Assembly (NCBI GenBank): GCA_002352215.1
Contig: DEIB01000016.1
Coordinates: 72,684-136,683, forward strand
Direction of reading: 5' to 3'
DNA: 64,000 nucleotides
Origin: Chthonomonas sp. UBA2785
GTDB taxonomy: Bacteria > Armatimonadota > Fimbriimonadia > Fimbriimonadales > Fimbriimonadaceae
Shown: in pieces, positions 1-7,712 of the stretch
Numbering within the stretch: position 1 is the stretch's first letter
Layout of the letters: every line of letters begins with the position of its first letter
Notes under the pieces: model-generated
Told to the model about the DNA's origin: nothing
Seen by the model: the letters and a program-made list of their open reading frames with translations, nothing else
Database searches by the model: none
Made by a program: the position numbers and the translations under genes

Positions 1-132
1 AGCTGCAAATGCCGCGTACCCTAGCCGTCGCATAACTAAACGACGACCTCGAGCAACTTTGGTTGCAGCTTTGCCATCCGGCACTACCCGAAACCCACCT
101 CCACGGGGCCTGTCCGTGCCATCATCACGCTC

Positions 133-651
133 ATGGTTCTGGTGGTGGCGGGCGGGTCGTGCAGCGGAAAAAGCACCCTGGCCGCCGCCGTTGCCCCTCG
201 CCTTGGCGCCCGGCATATCAAGGGCGACGCCTTCTTTCGCACCGATGACCCCTCCGCCCCGCGCATCCTCATCGCCGGGCAGATGGCCTTTGACTGCAAC
301 CACCCGGAGACCCTGGACCTGGCGCGGATGCTGAACGACATCCAGTCCACGGCCGGCTCGGTGATTGTGGACAGCCATTTTGGCCTGTATCACCCCGAGC
401 TGCGCGTCCTGGCCACCCACCGCGTGTTTGTGGCGTGCGAGGCCGATATCCGGGCGATGCGCCGCCTGGTGCGCGGGTATCCGCACCGGGGCGAACCTCA
501 GGCGCTGATGGAGGAATATATGGCCGGCGCCCGGCCCGCCTTCGAACGGTACATTGCGCCCACGCAGGCTTATGCGGACCTGGTGCTGGATGGCGCCCGC
601 CCCACGGAGGCGCTGGCCGAGGAGTTAATGGCGTGGCTGCAGGCGGAGTAG
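133..651 (+). CDS. Small P-loop kinase, uridine kinase-like
   Basis: The 172-residue protein opens with a Walker A loop (GGSCSGKST, residues 8-16). It continues with a KGDAFF segment and FDCNHPETLD (about residues 54-63). That order matches the uridine kinase/phosphoribulokinase family, in which an Asp follows the second strand and an N-x-DHP motif binds substrate. It probably phosphorylates a nucleoside or another small metabolite in the cytoplasm. It is shorter than typical Udk (about 210 aa), so the substrate is uncertain. The gene stands alone, pointing toward the converging secA-side genes. No clear Shine-Dalgarno sequence is visible, and the ATG was chosen because the Walker A loop follows at once. 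Confidence 0.7.
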   Translation: MVLVVAGGSCSGKSTLAAAVAPRLGARHIKGDAFFRTDDPSAPRILIAGQMAFDCNHPETLDLARMLNDIQSTAGSVIVDSHFGLYHPELRVLATHRVFVACEADIRAMRRLVRGYPHRGEPQALMEEYMAGARPAFERYIAPTQAYADLVLDGARPTEALAEELMAWLQAE

Positions 652-675
652 GCGGGTGGCCAGGTTGAGCTAGTT

Positions 676-705
676 GCGCAGGGCAATTTGCCGCCCGGCG
701 AGGTC
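676..705. repeat. 30-bp direct repeat R, copy 2
   Basis: This 30-bp block (GCGCAGGGCAATTTGCCGCC and the following 10 bases) recurs at 1982-2011 with one mismatch. It lies just past the end of the second cargo module, in the same relative place as copy 1 behind the first module. It encodes nothing recognisable. Confidence 0.75.
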
Positions 706-719
706 ATTCTCAGCCTAAA

Positions 720-1184
720 TCACTTCGGCACATATGGGACCCCGCTATTATCCGATTTGCCGAAGCGCTTCCTATAGACCGTTCCAGATTTGTAGAAGTA
801 CTCGTCACCGTCGAAGGCGAAACGCTCAACGACGCCGTTCGTGATCACGACTCTGTAATGCATGTCATTGAACATCAGAAGAACATCGCCGTAAGCAACA
901 TACTCATCATCGTAGATTCCAACAGAGTCAGGCTGACCAGCCTCGGTTGTACCGACAGGGTTGCCTTGCAGCGGCTCACATATTGCCTCCGGTGCCCCCA
1001 AGCAATCAACTAAGCTATCCCGAAATAGCTCAACGTCCCGGTGGAAAGGGTCAGTGACTCTGTTGACCACCATTCCAGCTAGGACAATCGTCAGAATCCC
1101 TATCCACACCCACTTTGTCAGCATGAGTCTTGAGATCTCATCGCCGGGTTTCTCGATTGCCTCCCTGATTTGCTTCAAGCTCAT
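720..1184 (-). CDS. Hypothetical membrane-anchored protein
   Basis: This 154-aa protein has a charged N-terminus, one hydrophobic helix at about residues 26-42 (VWIGILTIVLAGMVV) and a soluble C-terminal part rich in Tyr, Asp and Val. It therefore looks like a single-pass membrane protein with an outward-facing domain. I do not recognise the family. It starts 18 bp after the preceding lipoprotein gene on the same strand, so the two are probably co-transcribed. Both belong to the second variable-cargo module downstream of secA. The local GC content is visibly lower than in surrounding housekeeping genes, which suggests acquired DNA. Confidence 0.55.
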   Translation of the reverse strand: MSLKQIREAIEKPGDEISRLMLTKWVWIGILTIVLAGMVVNRVTDPFHRDVELFRDSLVDCLGAPEAICEPLQGNPVGTTEAGQPDSVGIYDDEYVAYGDVLLMFNDMHYRVVITNGVVERFAFDGDEYFYKSGTVYRKRFGKSDNSGVPYVPK

Positions 1185-1202
1185 ATGCGGACGCTTGTTC
1201 TT

Positions 1203-1766
1203 TCACCAGTCGCCTTCAATGTCGACGCCCACGCACTTACCCTTGAAGAATCGAAGGAAGTACAGGTGTTTTGGGCCGTGAAAAAGAATGACACCGTCGA
1301 ATTGATCCAGAGGCTTCTTATATGAGTCGAGGTCGACCCAACCCGTCACAACATCATCAGGCGATTCGACATAGAACTCAAGCGGCAGGCTTGAGAGACG
1401 TCTTCCTTGAAACCACTGCAAGAGCTCTCCATTCGGTTTTTCGACATGCTCAAAAGTGCAATCGACAATCGTTCCCATTTCCACTCGACACGTGACATGT
1501 GCAGCAATGTCTCGCTCCCGCAATGGCTGGCGGATTGCGTACGGGCTCAGCAGTATCTGACCGGTGAAGAAGTCAGGGCTAGAGGTACCGCGGCGCCCGT
1601 ACACCACGGCGCCATCGTTCGGGAACTCTCGCTTGGCGTCCGCCACCGTCATCCCTAAGTACGAGTGCGGATCTCGGCTTTCTTGGCATCCTGCCAAGCT
1701 CAAAGTACCCACCAAGAGAATCAGCGCAACTCGGGCGAGAAGAATCGGGCGACAAGATAAAGTCAT
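1203..1766 (-). CDS. Hypothetical lipoprotein
   Basis: The 187-aa product has a classic lipoprotein signal: a basic N-terminus, a hydrophobic stretch and a lipobox (SLAGC, Cys at about residue 27). It would be lipidated and held in a membrane. The mature part begins with a short segment (YLGMTVADAKREFP) resembling the start of small lipoprotein domains that have a conserved G-M-T/S motif. The rest is unfamiliar. It is the first gene of a two-gene unit with the 154-aa membrane protein and sits in the second cargo module next to the duplicated secA tail. Composition is less GC-rich than secA, consistent with acquisition. Confidence 0.6.
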   Translation of the reverse strand: MTLSCRPILLARVALILLVGTLSLAGCQESRDPHSYLGMTVADAKREFPNDGAVVYGRRGTSSPDFFTGQILLSPYAIRQPLRERDIAAHVTCRVEMGTIVDCTFEHVEKPNGELLQWFQGRRLSSLPLEFYVESPDDVVTGWVDLDSYKKPLDQFDGVILFHGPKHLYFLRFFKGKCVGVDIEGDW

Positions 1767-1859
1767 CGAAAACGAGCCTTAGTTAGTATCACGTCCGTGA
1801 CTTCAATTCCGTTTCGGAGTAGTAACGGAAGGCATGACCGAGTATGCACGGCAAGAGCA

Positions 1860-1980
1860 AGCCCCCACTCCCGCAAAAGGAGTGAGGGCCAGCCCGCCCA
1901 CCGATCTCGACCTTAAATCACGCCGTTGGCGCGCAGGTCGGCGTAGTGGCACGCCTTGAACTTCTTGCCGCTGCCGCACG
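1860..1980 (-). pseudogene. Duplicated secA 3' end (SEC-C tail plus terminator)
   Basis: These 121 bp match 2562-2682 with about five mismatches. They include the last codons of secA (the KKFKACHYADLRA stretch), the stop codon and the hairpin after it. There is no start or upstream secA sequence, so this is a detached gene end. It directly abuts repeat R (1982-2011). An apparent 90-codon ORF through here reads the SEC-C codons in the wrong frame and is not a gene. Confidence 0.85.
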
Positions 1981-1981
1981 A

Positions 1982-2011
1982 GCGCAGGGCAATTTGCCGC
2001 CCGCCGAGGTC
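1982..2011. repeat. 30-bp direct repeat R, copy 1
   Basis: Identical to 676-705 except for one base. It lies between the 3' end of the first cargo gene (stop at 2038) and the duplicated secA tail (from 1980), forming the junction between two tandem modules. Confidence 0.75.
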
Positions 2012-2037
2012 CTACCCTATGTTTGGAACCAGCCTCC

Positions 2038-2478
2038 TCACTTAACATCAAAGATAAAGAAGTATTTATCACCATAACGTCTGCCTGATGCCTCTAAGTC
2101 AATCCAAATGATCTCGAGACCTCGAAATCCTACTTGCCCAACGGGAGGCTCAATGCCCTGCGAAAGCAGTTTCCCGGATTTGTTGTAAACATCAACAAAT
2201 GTATAGGTTTCGTGACCTGTGCCTCCCATAGTAAATCCTTTAGGAACATAGATTCTAGAGCCCTCTTGCGTAATCACGGTGGTCAGTCCAACTCGGGAGG
2301 TCTTAGCTGTATTTTCGATGACAGTAAGCTTTCCCGTAAATCCATCATCAAGAATTGCTCTAAAGCGATACTTGCCAATGCTTGAAGTGCAGCCAAACAA
2401 GGTGGCCGAAGCAATGGCTACGGGCAGAGTCAATTGCAACCAGAGTTTCGGCCGCACATTATCTTCGCGAATCGTCAC
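2038..2478 (-). CDS. Hypothetical lipoprotein beside secA
   Basis: Read from a GTG at 2478 this gives 146 aa. The protein has a basic start (TIREDNVRPK), a hydrophobic segment (LWLQLTLPVAIASATLFG) and then Cys, which makes a plausible lipoprotein signal. An in-frame ATG at 2559 would add an unlikely 27-residue leader before the signal, and a GTG at 2457 is also possible. A GGTGGG lies just upstream of 2478. The mature part has no motif I recognise. It is the only cargo of the first secA-adjacent module, between the true secA tail and repeat R. It is AT-richer than its neighbours. Confidence 0.5.
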   Translation of the reverse strand: MTIREDNVRPKLWLQLTLPVAIASATLFGCTSSIGKYRFRAILDDGFTGKLTVIENTAKTSRVGLTTVITQEGSRIYVPKGFTMGGTGHETYTFVDVYNKSGKLLSQGIEPPVGQVGFRGLEIIWIDLEASGRRYGDKYFFIFDVK

Positions 2479-2561
2479 TGCACCCACCGTTTCGCAGTAT
2501 ACGTGCAACCTGCCATGCGCGCCACTTGGAGCAATCAGGTTAGACCATCCCCAAAGCAAAT

Positions 2562-2682
2562 AGCCCCCACTCCCGCAAAGGGAGTGAGGGCCAGCCCGCC
2601 CAGCGAACGCGACCTTAAATCACGCCCTTGGCGCGCAGGTCGGCGTAGTGGCACGCCTTGAACTTCTTGCCGCTGCCGCACG
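2562..2682 (-). repeat. secA 3' end and hairpin, parental copy of the duplication
   Basis: This is the genuine end of secA and the sequence after it, repeated at 1860-1980 as a direct repeat. It holds a stem CACTCCC/GGGAGTG with loop GCAAA (2568-2586), probably the secA terminator. The run of T after it on the minus strand is weak. Confidence 0.8.
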
Positions 2683-5600
2683 GGCACAGATCGTTGCGGC
2701 CCACGCGCGTCCAGTCAATCTCGTCCAGGTTCACCGGGGCGGCCAGGGTGGCCACCGCTGCGCTCTCGGTCGCTTCGCCCGCATCCGCGCCGTCGGCCCG
2801 CATCATGCCGGGCGTGGGCGCATCGGGGGCCGGCTGCGGGGCTTCCACCCGCACCTGCGCCCGGAACACCAGCCGCGCCGAATCCTCGATGATCTTGCGC
2901 TTGGTGTGCTCAAAGAGGTCAAACGTTTCCTTCTTATAAGCCACCAGCGGGTCCATCTGACCGTAGCCGCGTAGGCCAATGCCCTCGCGGATGTAGTCGA
3001 TCATCTGCAGGTGGTCCATCCACGCATCGTTGATGGCGCGCAGCATCACCTGGTTCTCCAGCTTGCGCATCAGCTCGCTGCCCAGGTTCTCTTCCTTCGC
3101 CTTGTAGGCGGCCATCGCCTTCTCGAAGGTGAACTCCTTGAGCGGTTCGCCCGGCTCCACTTCGATGAAGTCGGTCATGGTGCAGTAGTCGATGATCGGG
3201 AAGACGTCGCTCAGCTTTTCGTAGGCGATGAGGTGGTCGTACACCGGGGTGCCGTCTTCATCCAGCACGAAGCCGGCGTCCACCGCCTCGCTGGTGATGA
3301 TGCGGATGGCGCGCTCGATGTCGTCGTGGCACTCGCGGCCCAGCAGCACCTCGCGGCGCAGGGCGTAGATGTGCTCACGCTGGGTGTTCAGCACGTCGTC
3401 GTATTCCAGCACGTTCTTACGCGCGGTGAAGAAGTGGTTCTCAATGCGCTCTTGCGTCTTGAGAATCATCCCGGTGATCATCTTGTTGTTCACCTCTTCC
3501 ATCGGGGGCCAGCCCTTCAGGAGCGGGTTCTCCAGGATCTTGGGGTTAAAGATCTTCCACAGGTGGTCTTCCAGGCTCACAAAGAAGCGGCTTTCCCCGG
3601 GGTCGCCTTGGCGGCCGGCGCGGCCACGCAGCTGGTTGTCAATGCGTCGGCTTTCGTGCCGTTCCGTCCCCAGGATGTACATCCCGCCCAGGGCGCGGAC
3701 CTCTTCGGCGGCGGCGCGGCGTTCCGTGTCGTCCAGCGGCAACGGCGGGGCGGCGCGTTCCTTACCCCCGCGTCGGAAGCTCATGAAGGTGTCGGCGTAT
3801 TCGTTGCTCACGCCGCCGTCTTCGGCTTCTTGGGCGCGGGCGCGGCTCACCGTCTCGTCGGCCACGCGGCCCCCGAGCAGGATGTCCACCCCACGGCCCG
3901 CCATGTTGGTGGCGATGGTGACGGCGCCCTTGCGGCCCGCTTCGCTGATGATGGCGGCTTCGCGTTCGTGGTACTTCGCGTTCAGCACGTTGTGGGGCAC
4001 GCCGTGGCTGAGGGCCTCGGTCAGGTACTCCATCTGCTGGGGTTCCAGCTTGTGCTTGTCCATAAACCAGTTCTTCACCGTTTCGCTCAGGGCGTTGGGT
4101 TCCAGGGTGGCCTTGCGCATCACATCCTGGATTTCCGTCATCTTGAGCTGGTCCAGCGCGGTGCTGAACATGCGGTCGCCATCCTCACCGGCGGCGCGCG
4201 CCACCGATTTGTCGGAGTTCATCTTGTCGAAGAGGTAGTCCGTCAGCACCAGCTTTTGCAGCATCTCCGGCGTGATGCGGGTCGAAACCTGCTCGGATTG
4301 CTCGATGGAGCGCGTCCCCACCAGCACCGGCTGCTGCTTGGTGAACAGGCGCAGAATCTCGCGGGCCACACACCGGAACTTGATATCGTGGCTGCGTAGC
4401 ACCACGTCCTCTTGGTCCAGGCGGCTGAGCGGGCGGTGCGTCGGCACCGTTACCACGTCCAGGCCGTAAATCTTGCGGAACTCGTCCTCTTCCGTCTTGG
4501 CCGTCCCCGTCATGCCCGCCAGCTTGTCGTACATGCGGAACAGGTTTTGGAAGGTGATGGTGGCCACGGTTTGGCTTTCGCGCTGCACCGGCACGCCTTC
4601 CTTGGCTTCCAGCGCTTGGTGCAGACCATCGCTGAAGCGGCGGCCGAACATCGGGCGGCCCGTGTTTTCGTCAATGATGACGACCTCTTGGCCGCGCACC
4701 ACGTACTCCACGTTCTTCTCGAACAGGGCGTACGCCTTCACGCTCGCGTTGATGTGGTGGATGATCTTCGGGTCGTCGGCGATGTTGCCCAGGCCCATCT
4801 TCTCTTCCACGTAGTCCATGCCTTCTTCGGTCAGGCTGGCGCTGTGGTTCTTCTTGTCGGCGGTCCAGTGCAGCTCGGGGTCCATGCTGCGCACCACTTC
4901 GTCCACCACGCGGTAGACGCTGGTGTCTTCCATGCTGGGGCCGCTGATGATGTGCGGGGTGCGGGCTTCATCAATGAGGATGGAGTCCACTTCGTCAATC
5001 ATCGCGAAGTTGAGTTCGCGCATGGAGAGCTGCTCCACATCGAACGCCATGTTGTCGCGCAGGTAGTCGAAACCGAACTCGTGGTTGGTGCCGTAGGTGA
5101 TGTCTTGCAGATAGGCTTCGCGGCGGCTGCAGGGGCGGCAGTGCAGGTAGCGCGGGTCTTCGTGCTCGAACGACGGGTCGTAGATGTAGGAACCGCCCAG
5201 TTCGTCGCTATCCGCGCCTTGGCCCTGGATGATGCCGACCGTGAGGCCGAGGAAGTGATAGATGGGGCCCATCCACACCGCGTCGCGGCGGGCTAGGTAG
5301 TCGTTGACGGTGACCAGGTGGGCGCCCTTGCCGCTGAGGGCATTGAGATACATGGGCGCGACGGCGACGAGGGTCTTTCCTTCCCCGGTCTTCATTTCGG
5401 CGATGCGGCCCTGGTGGAGCACCACGCCCCCGATGATTTGGACATCGAACTGGCGCATGCCCAGGGTGCGGCGGCTGGCCTCGCGGACCACGGCGAAGGC
5501 TTCGGGCAGGATGGCGTCCAGCTTGGTACCCCCGGCCAGGCGTTCGCGGAACTCGGCCGTCTTGGCGCGGAGTTGTTCGTCCGTCAGGGCTTCGAGTTGC

Positions 5601-5692
5601 GCTTCGAAACCATTGACGGCTTCGACGATGGGCTGGAGCGACTTGACATCTTTGTCGCTGGTATCAAAAAATGAACGAAGAAACTTGATCAT
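2615..5692 (-). CDS. secA: Preprotein translocase ATPase SecA
   Basis: SecA drives preproteins through SecYEG by ATP hydrolysis. The 1025-aa product has Walker A (TGEGKT, about residues 102-107), the DEAD-like DEVDSILIDEARTP segment (about 225-240), helicase motifs TNMAGRGVDI and GRAGRQGDPG, and a C-terminal zinc-binding SEC-C motif (CPCGSGKKFKACH). At 1025 aa it is longer than E. coli SecA (901). Part of the excess is an insertion with HCRPCS near residue 185. I start at the ATG giving MIKFLRSFF; an in-frame GTG at 5728 would add 12 unconvincing residues. No well-spaced Shine-Dalgarno sequence precedes either start. A short exported ORF ends 80 bp upstream and may control translation. Confidence 0.97.
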   Translation of the reverse strand: MIKFLRSFFDTSDKDVKSLQPIVEAVNGFEAQLEALTDEQLRAKTAEFRERLAGGTKLDAILPEAFAVVREASRRTLGMRQFDVQIIGGVVLHQGRIAEMKTGEGKTLVAVAPMYLNALSGKGAHLVTVNDYLARRDAVWMGPIYHFLGLTVGIIQGQGADSDELGGSYIYDPSFEHEDPRYLHCRPCSRREAYLQDITYGTNHEFGFDYLRDNMAFDVEQLSMRELNFAMIDEVDSILIDEARTPHIISGPSMEDTSVYRVVDEVVRSMDPELHWTADKKNHSASLTEEGMDYVEEKMGLGNIADDPKIIHHINASVKAYALFEKNVEYVVRGQEVVIIDENTGRPMFGRRFSDGLHQALEAKEGVPVQRESQTVATITFQNLFRMYDKLAGMTGTAKTEEDEFRKIYGLDVVTVPTHRPLSRLDQEDVVLRSHDIKFRCVAREILRLFTKQQPVLVGTRSIEQSEQVSTRITPEMLQKLVLTDYLFDKMNSDKSVARAAGEDGDRMFSTALDQLKMTEIQDVMRKATLEPNALSETVKNWFMDKHKLEPQQMEYLTEALSHGVPHNVLNAKYHEREAAIISEAGRKGAVTIATNMAGRGVDILLGGRVADETVSRARAQEAEDGGVSNEYADTFMSFRRGGKERAAPPLPLDDTERRAAAEEVRALGGMYILGTERHESRRIDNQLRGRAGRQGDPGESRFFVSLEDHLWKIFNPKILENPLLKGWPPMEEVNNKMITGMILKTQERIENHFFTARKNVLEYDDVLNTQREHIYALRREVLLGRECHDDIERAIRIITSEAVDAGFVLDEDGTPVYDHLIAYEKLSDVFPIIDYCTMTDFIEVEPGEPLKEFTFEKAMAAYKAKEENLGSELMRKLENQVMLRAINDAWMDHLQMIDYIREGIGLRGYGQMDPLVAYKKETFDLFEHTKRKIIEDSARLVFRAQVRVEAPQPAPDAPTPGMMRADGADAGEATESAAVATLAAPVNLDEIDWTRVGRNDLCPCGSGKKFKACHYADLRAKGVI

Positions 5693-5772
5693 GCAGGTAT
5701 GAGCCCGTGGGCTCCGGGGAGAGGGCACCCGGCACGAGGGCCAGGCGCATAGGGGCGAGCAAACGAGGTTGC
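5693..5772 (-). promoter_or_regulatory. secA translation-initiation region with alternative pairings
   Basis: This 80-nt spacer lies between the stop of the small exported ORF and the secA ATG. It contains a GAGCC-CACG-GGCTC hairpin (5701-5714), which overlaps the only GGAG in the spacer (5712-5715). The segment CCACGGG (mRNA sense, 5704-5710) is also complementary over 7 nt to CCCGTGG (5778-5784) in the final codons of the upstream ORF. A ribosome paused on those codons would block that pairing. The complementarity is seen in the sequence; the regulatory role is inferred, and GC-rich pairing could be chance. Confidence 0.4.
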
Positions 5773-6048
5773 TTACGCCACGGGGCCGGCGCGGGGTTCA
5801 ACGCTGCCGAGCAGAGGCGCCCCGGGCAGGGGCATGGCGGGCGCGGTGATGGGGGCCAGAGCCAGGGGGCACGTGCGGGAGGCCTGAGCGGCGGCGGGCG
5901 CCACCGGGGCCGGGCACGAATGGGGGGATTCTTGGAGGACAACCATCCAACGCGCGGGGGCTCCCCAGCGGTGAACCGAGTTCACCGTGGAGTCCATGCT
6001 AACCCCTTGCGAGAGGAGCAGAATGAGAAGGGGCCACCAAGCGCGCAT
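5773..6048 (-). CDS. SecM-like exported leader peptide upstream of secA (candidate arrest peptide)
   Basis: This 91-codon ORF has a good Shine-Dalgarno sequence (AAGGA, 7 nt before the ATG). The N-terminus reads as a short signal peptide (MRAWWPLLILLLSQG), followed by an Ala/Pro-rich region. The last residues are EPRAGPVA, two codons beyond RAGP. In E. coli, SecM is an exported protein encoded just before secA whose FxxxxWIxxxxGIRAGP motif stalls the ribosome and exposes the secA start; RAPP-type arrest peptides are known elsewhere. Position, export signal and the RAGP core all match that pattern. The W-I and G-I parts of the SecM motif are absent, so arrest is a hypothesis. It could instead be an unrelated small secreted protein. 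Confidence 0.6.
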   Translation of the reverse strand: MRAWWPLLILLLSQGVSMDSTVNSVHRWGAPARWMVVLQESPHSCPAPVAPAAAQASRTCPLALAPITAPAMPLPGAPLLGSVEPRAGPVA

Positions 6049-6289
6049 CCCTGTGTTCCTTATTATGGACGTTTTGCGGCGCAGGGAGACTCCCGGGGCG
6101 GCGTTGAGCCTGCGCAAAGGCCCTAGGGTGCGGGGGTGGGGCGCGTGGGGTCTGGCGGCGGAAGGCGGAGGTGGCACGCGTAGGCGTGGTGGTCGATGAA
6201 GAGCGCGGGGCCCCGCGCCCATTGGTGATGGCCGTGACCCAGCTGTTGCTGTTGTAGTTCCAGCCCAAACCACGAGTCACTCGTCGGAT

Positions 6290-6865
6290 TCAGTCAGATT
6301 GCCTTGGATTCAGAAGAAACCCGTGAGCTTCGATAATCTTCAGTGCACTAGCTTCGGAACGAACGGTTCTTACAAACTTAGTCGAACCTGGCGATTGAGG
6401 AATCACGGCCTTTTCCGGCGAAAGCCTGAGAATTTCTCCGCGCAGTTCACGGCCGACACTTGCGAGGCCGCTCATTTTGACGTTTGGCTCACGCCAGGCG
6501 AGCAGATGCGAAGCAGCCATTGGCAACCAGACCGACTCAATACTTGAAGGCAGATGAATTGCACCGATTTGCATCATCGCCTGATACCAGTATCCATGTT
6601 TCTCTCGCATTTCATCATATAAGACATTGTATCCTGGAGATCTGACATCCGTTAAGAAGCGCCTGGGGATCAAGTACATCTGGGCGTTGCATTCCATGAA
6701 ATGCTCCAAAGTCAATGAAGAAACTCCCAAGACCCCCATAATGCTCTTGGCCTTTGACCCGCTGCTAATTAAACACATGAGACCATCGTGATTCACGATC
6801 TTCAATGCTCTCGACAGCGATTCCGCAGTTAGCAGGACATTAAGCTTCTTTGTCACAGAACTCAT
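6290..6865 (-). CDS. Orphan 191-aa paralog family member A
   Basis: One of four related proteins of 191-192 aa clustered around the RHS toxin gene. The shared core is YQAMMQIGAIHLP (about residues 94-106), followed by WREP and a C-terminal helical region. This copy is the most divergent: the tail has lost the HGG-DWPTE-YRCE block found in the two copies nearest the RHS gene. There is no signal peptide or membrane segment, so it should be cytoplasmic. I do not know the family. Its placement in a toxin island suggests an immunity protein for an RHS tip, but that is inference. Confidence 0.65.
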   Translation of the reverse strand: MSSVTKKLNVLLTAESLSRALKIVNHDGLMCLISSGSKAKSIMGVLGVSSLTLEHFMECNAQMYLIPRRFLTDVRSPGYNVLYDEMREKHGYWYQAMMQIGAIHLPSSIESVWLPMAASHLLAWREPNVKMSGLASVGRELRGEILRLSPEKAVIPQSPGSTKFVRTVRSEASALKIIEAHGFLLNPRQSD

Positions 6866-6960
6866 TGTGCCTTTACATCACCGCTTATGACTTCTCTAGA
6901 AACAAGTCACTACTCAATCAACAAGAAGGTGGCCATTGACACGCAATTCATTGGAACCCC

Positions 6961-7536
6961 CTAGTTAGCAAGCCCAAGAAAATCATCGTGTTGTTCGATA
7001 TATTCTCTCAATGCCAGTTCACATCGATAGAATTCTGTTGGCCAATCTTGACCTCCATGGGACCTGACAATGACCTTCAGTGGCGTAGCCGCAAGAAATC
7101 GCTTTCGCAACTGCAAGCACACTTCCTGCATTCCAATATTGGTTACGTATGGTTCTCGATACAGCAAGGATCTGTATGACAATGAAATCTTTCCTACAGA
7201 TTCTACACTTGCAGGCAAATGTATGGCCCCAACATTCATCATGTCCTGATACCAAAAGCCCTCCAGATAACTCATCTGATCAAATAGTGACTCGTGTAAC
7301 GCTGTACCTTTCTCGACCAATTCATCACGTGGGACAAGATACGCAAAGAGGGTCTTTTCGGCAAAATGGCAGGGAGTTAAATTTGGTACGGAAACCAAGG
7401 CGGAAGTATGCGCCAGAGGTGCCATCGAGTTCATCAGGCACATAACCTTCGACCCGCAAGTAGCCTGAACAATGTTGACGATCGTCTCGGACGACACAAT
7501 GACGTCCAGTCGCTTGGTTCGAGCCCTGTTTGCCAA
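6961..7536 (-). CDS. Orphan 191-aa paralog family member B
   Basis: It starts with the family signature (RTKRLDVIVSSETIV) and carries YQDMMNVGAIHLP (about residues 95-107), YREPYV, LRKRFLAATPLKVIV and HGGQDWPTEFYRCE. It closely resembles the copy directly downstream of the RHS gene, especially in the last third. Between this gene and that copy lies a fragment of a second RHS gene, as if a toxin-tip/immunity cassette had been displaced. It is predicted cytoplasmic. The function is unknown, and an immunity role is inferred from context only. Base composition is lower in GC than in surrounding housekeeping genes. Confidence 0.7.
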   Translation of the reverse strand: MANRARTKRLDVIVSSETIVNIVQATCGSKVMCLMNSMAPLAHTSALVSVPNLTPCHFAEKTLFAYLVPRDELVEKGTALHESLFDQMSYLEGFWYQDMMNVGAIHLPASVESVGKISLSYRSLLYREPYVTNIGMQEVCLQLRKRFLAATPLKVIVRSHGGQDWPTEFYRCELALREYIEQHDDFLGLAN

Positions 7537-7551
7537 CTAGTTCACCTACCT

Positions 7552-7705
7552 TCACACTGGAGGCGCATTGATGCCCACGGTCCGCCCTGCGGCGTCGTAG
7601 GTGCGGCTCTTGGCCCCGGCCGTCAGCATCTTGTCCGCCAGGTCGTAAGTATAGCTTTCGGCCACGCCATTTACGGTCTTGCTCAGGCGATTCCCGTTGG
7701 CGAGG
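7552..7705 (-). pseudogene. RHS/YD-repeat gene fragment
   Basis: About 50 codons read ANGNRLSKTVNGVAESYTYD then DLADKML and YDAAGRTVGI. They align with the late YD repeats of the intact RHS gene (around 9470-9590), with roughly two-thirds identity. No start codon, shell or tip belongs to it. It sits between two paralog genes. This is the pattern expected when a new C-terminal tip displaces an old one and leaves an orphan cassette behind. Confidence 0.8.
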
Positions 7706-7712
7706 CGCAATC

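Noticed and set aside
1..70. Inverted repeat AGCTGCAA (1-8) and TTGCAGCT (63-70)
   Set aside because: An 8-bp match with a 54-nt loop is likely chance; no matching element was found elsewhere.
1803..2075. 90-codon ORF beside secA
   Set aside because: It reads the duplicated SEC-C codons in a shifted frame and crosses repeat R, so it is not a gene.
3011..4399. Long 462-codon ORF opposite secA
   Set aside because: It is the antisense shadow of secA: repeats of Val, His, Leu and Ala without any family motif, as expected from a GC-rich coding strand.
5707..6126. 139-codon ORF on the plus strand opposite the SecM-like ORF
   Set aside because: No Shine-Dalgarno sequence, no signal or fold; Gly/Arg-rich composition fits an antisense frame of GC-rich DNA.
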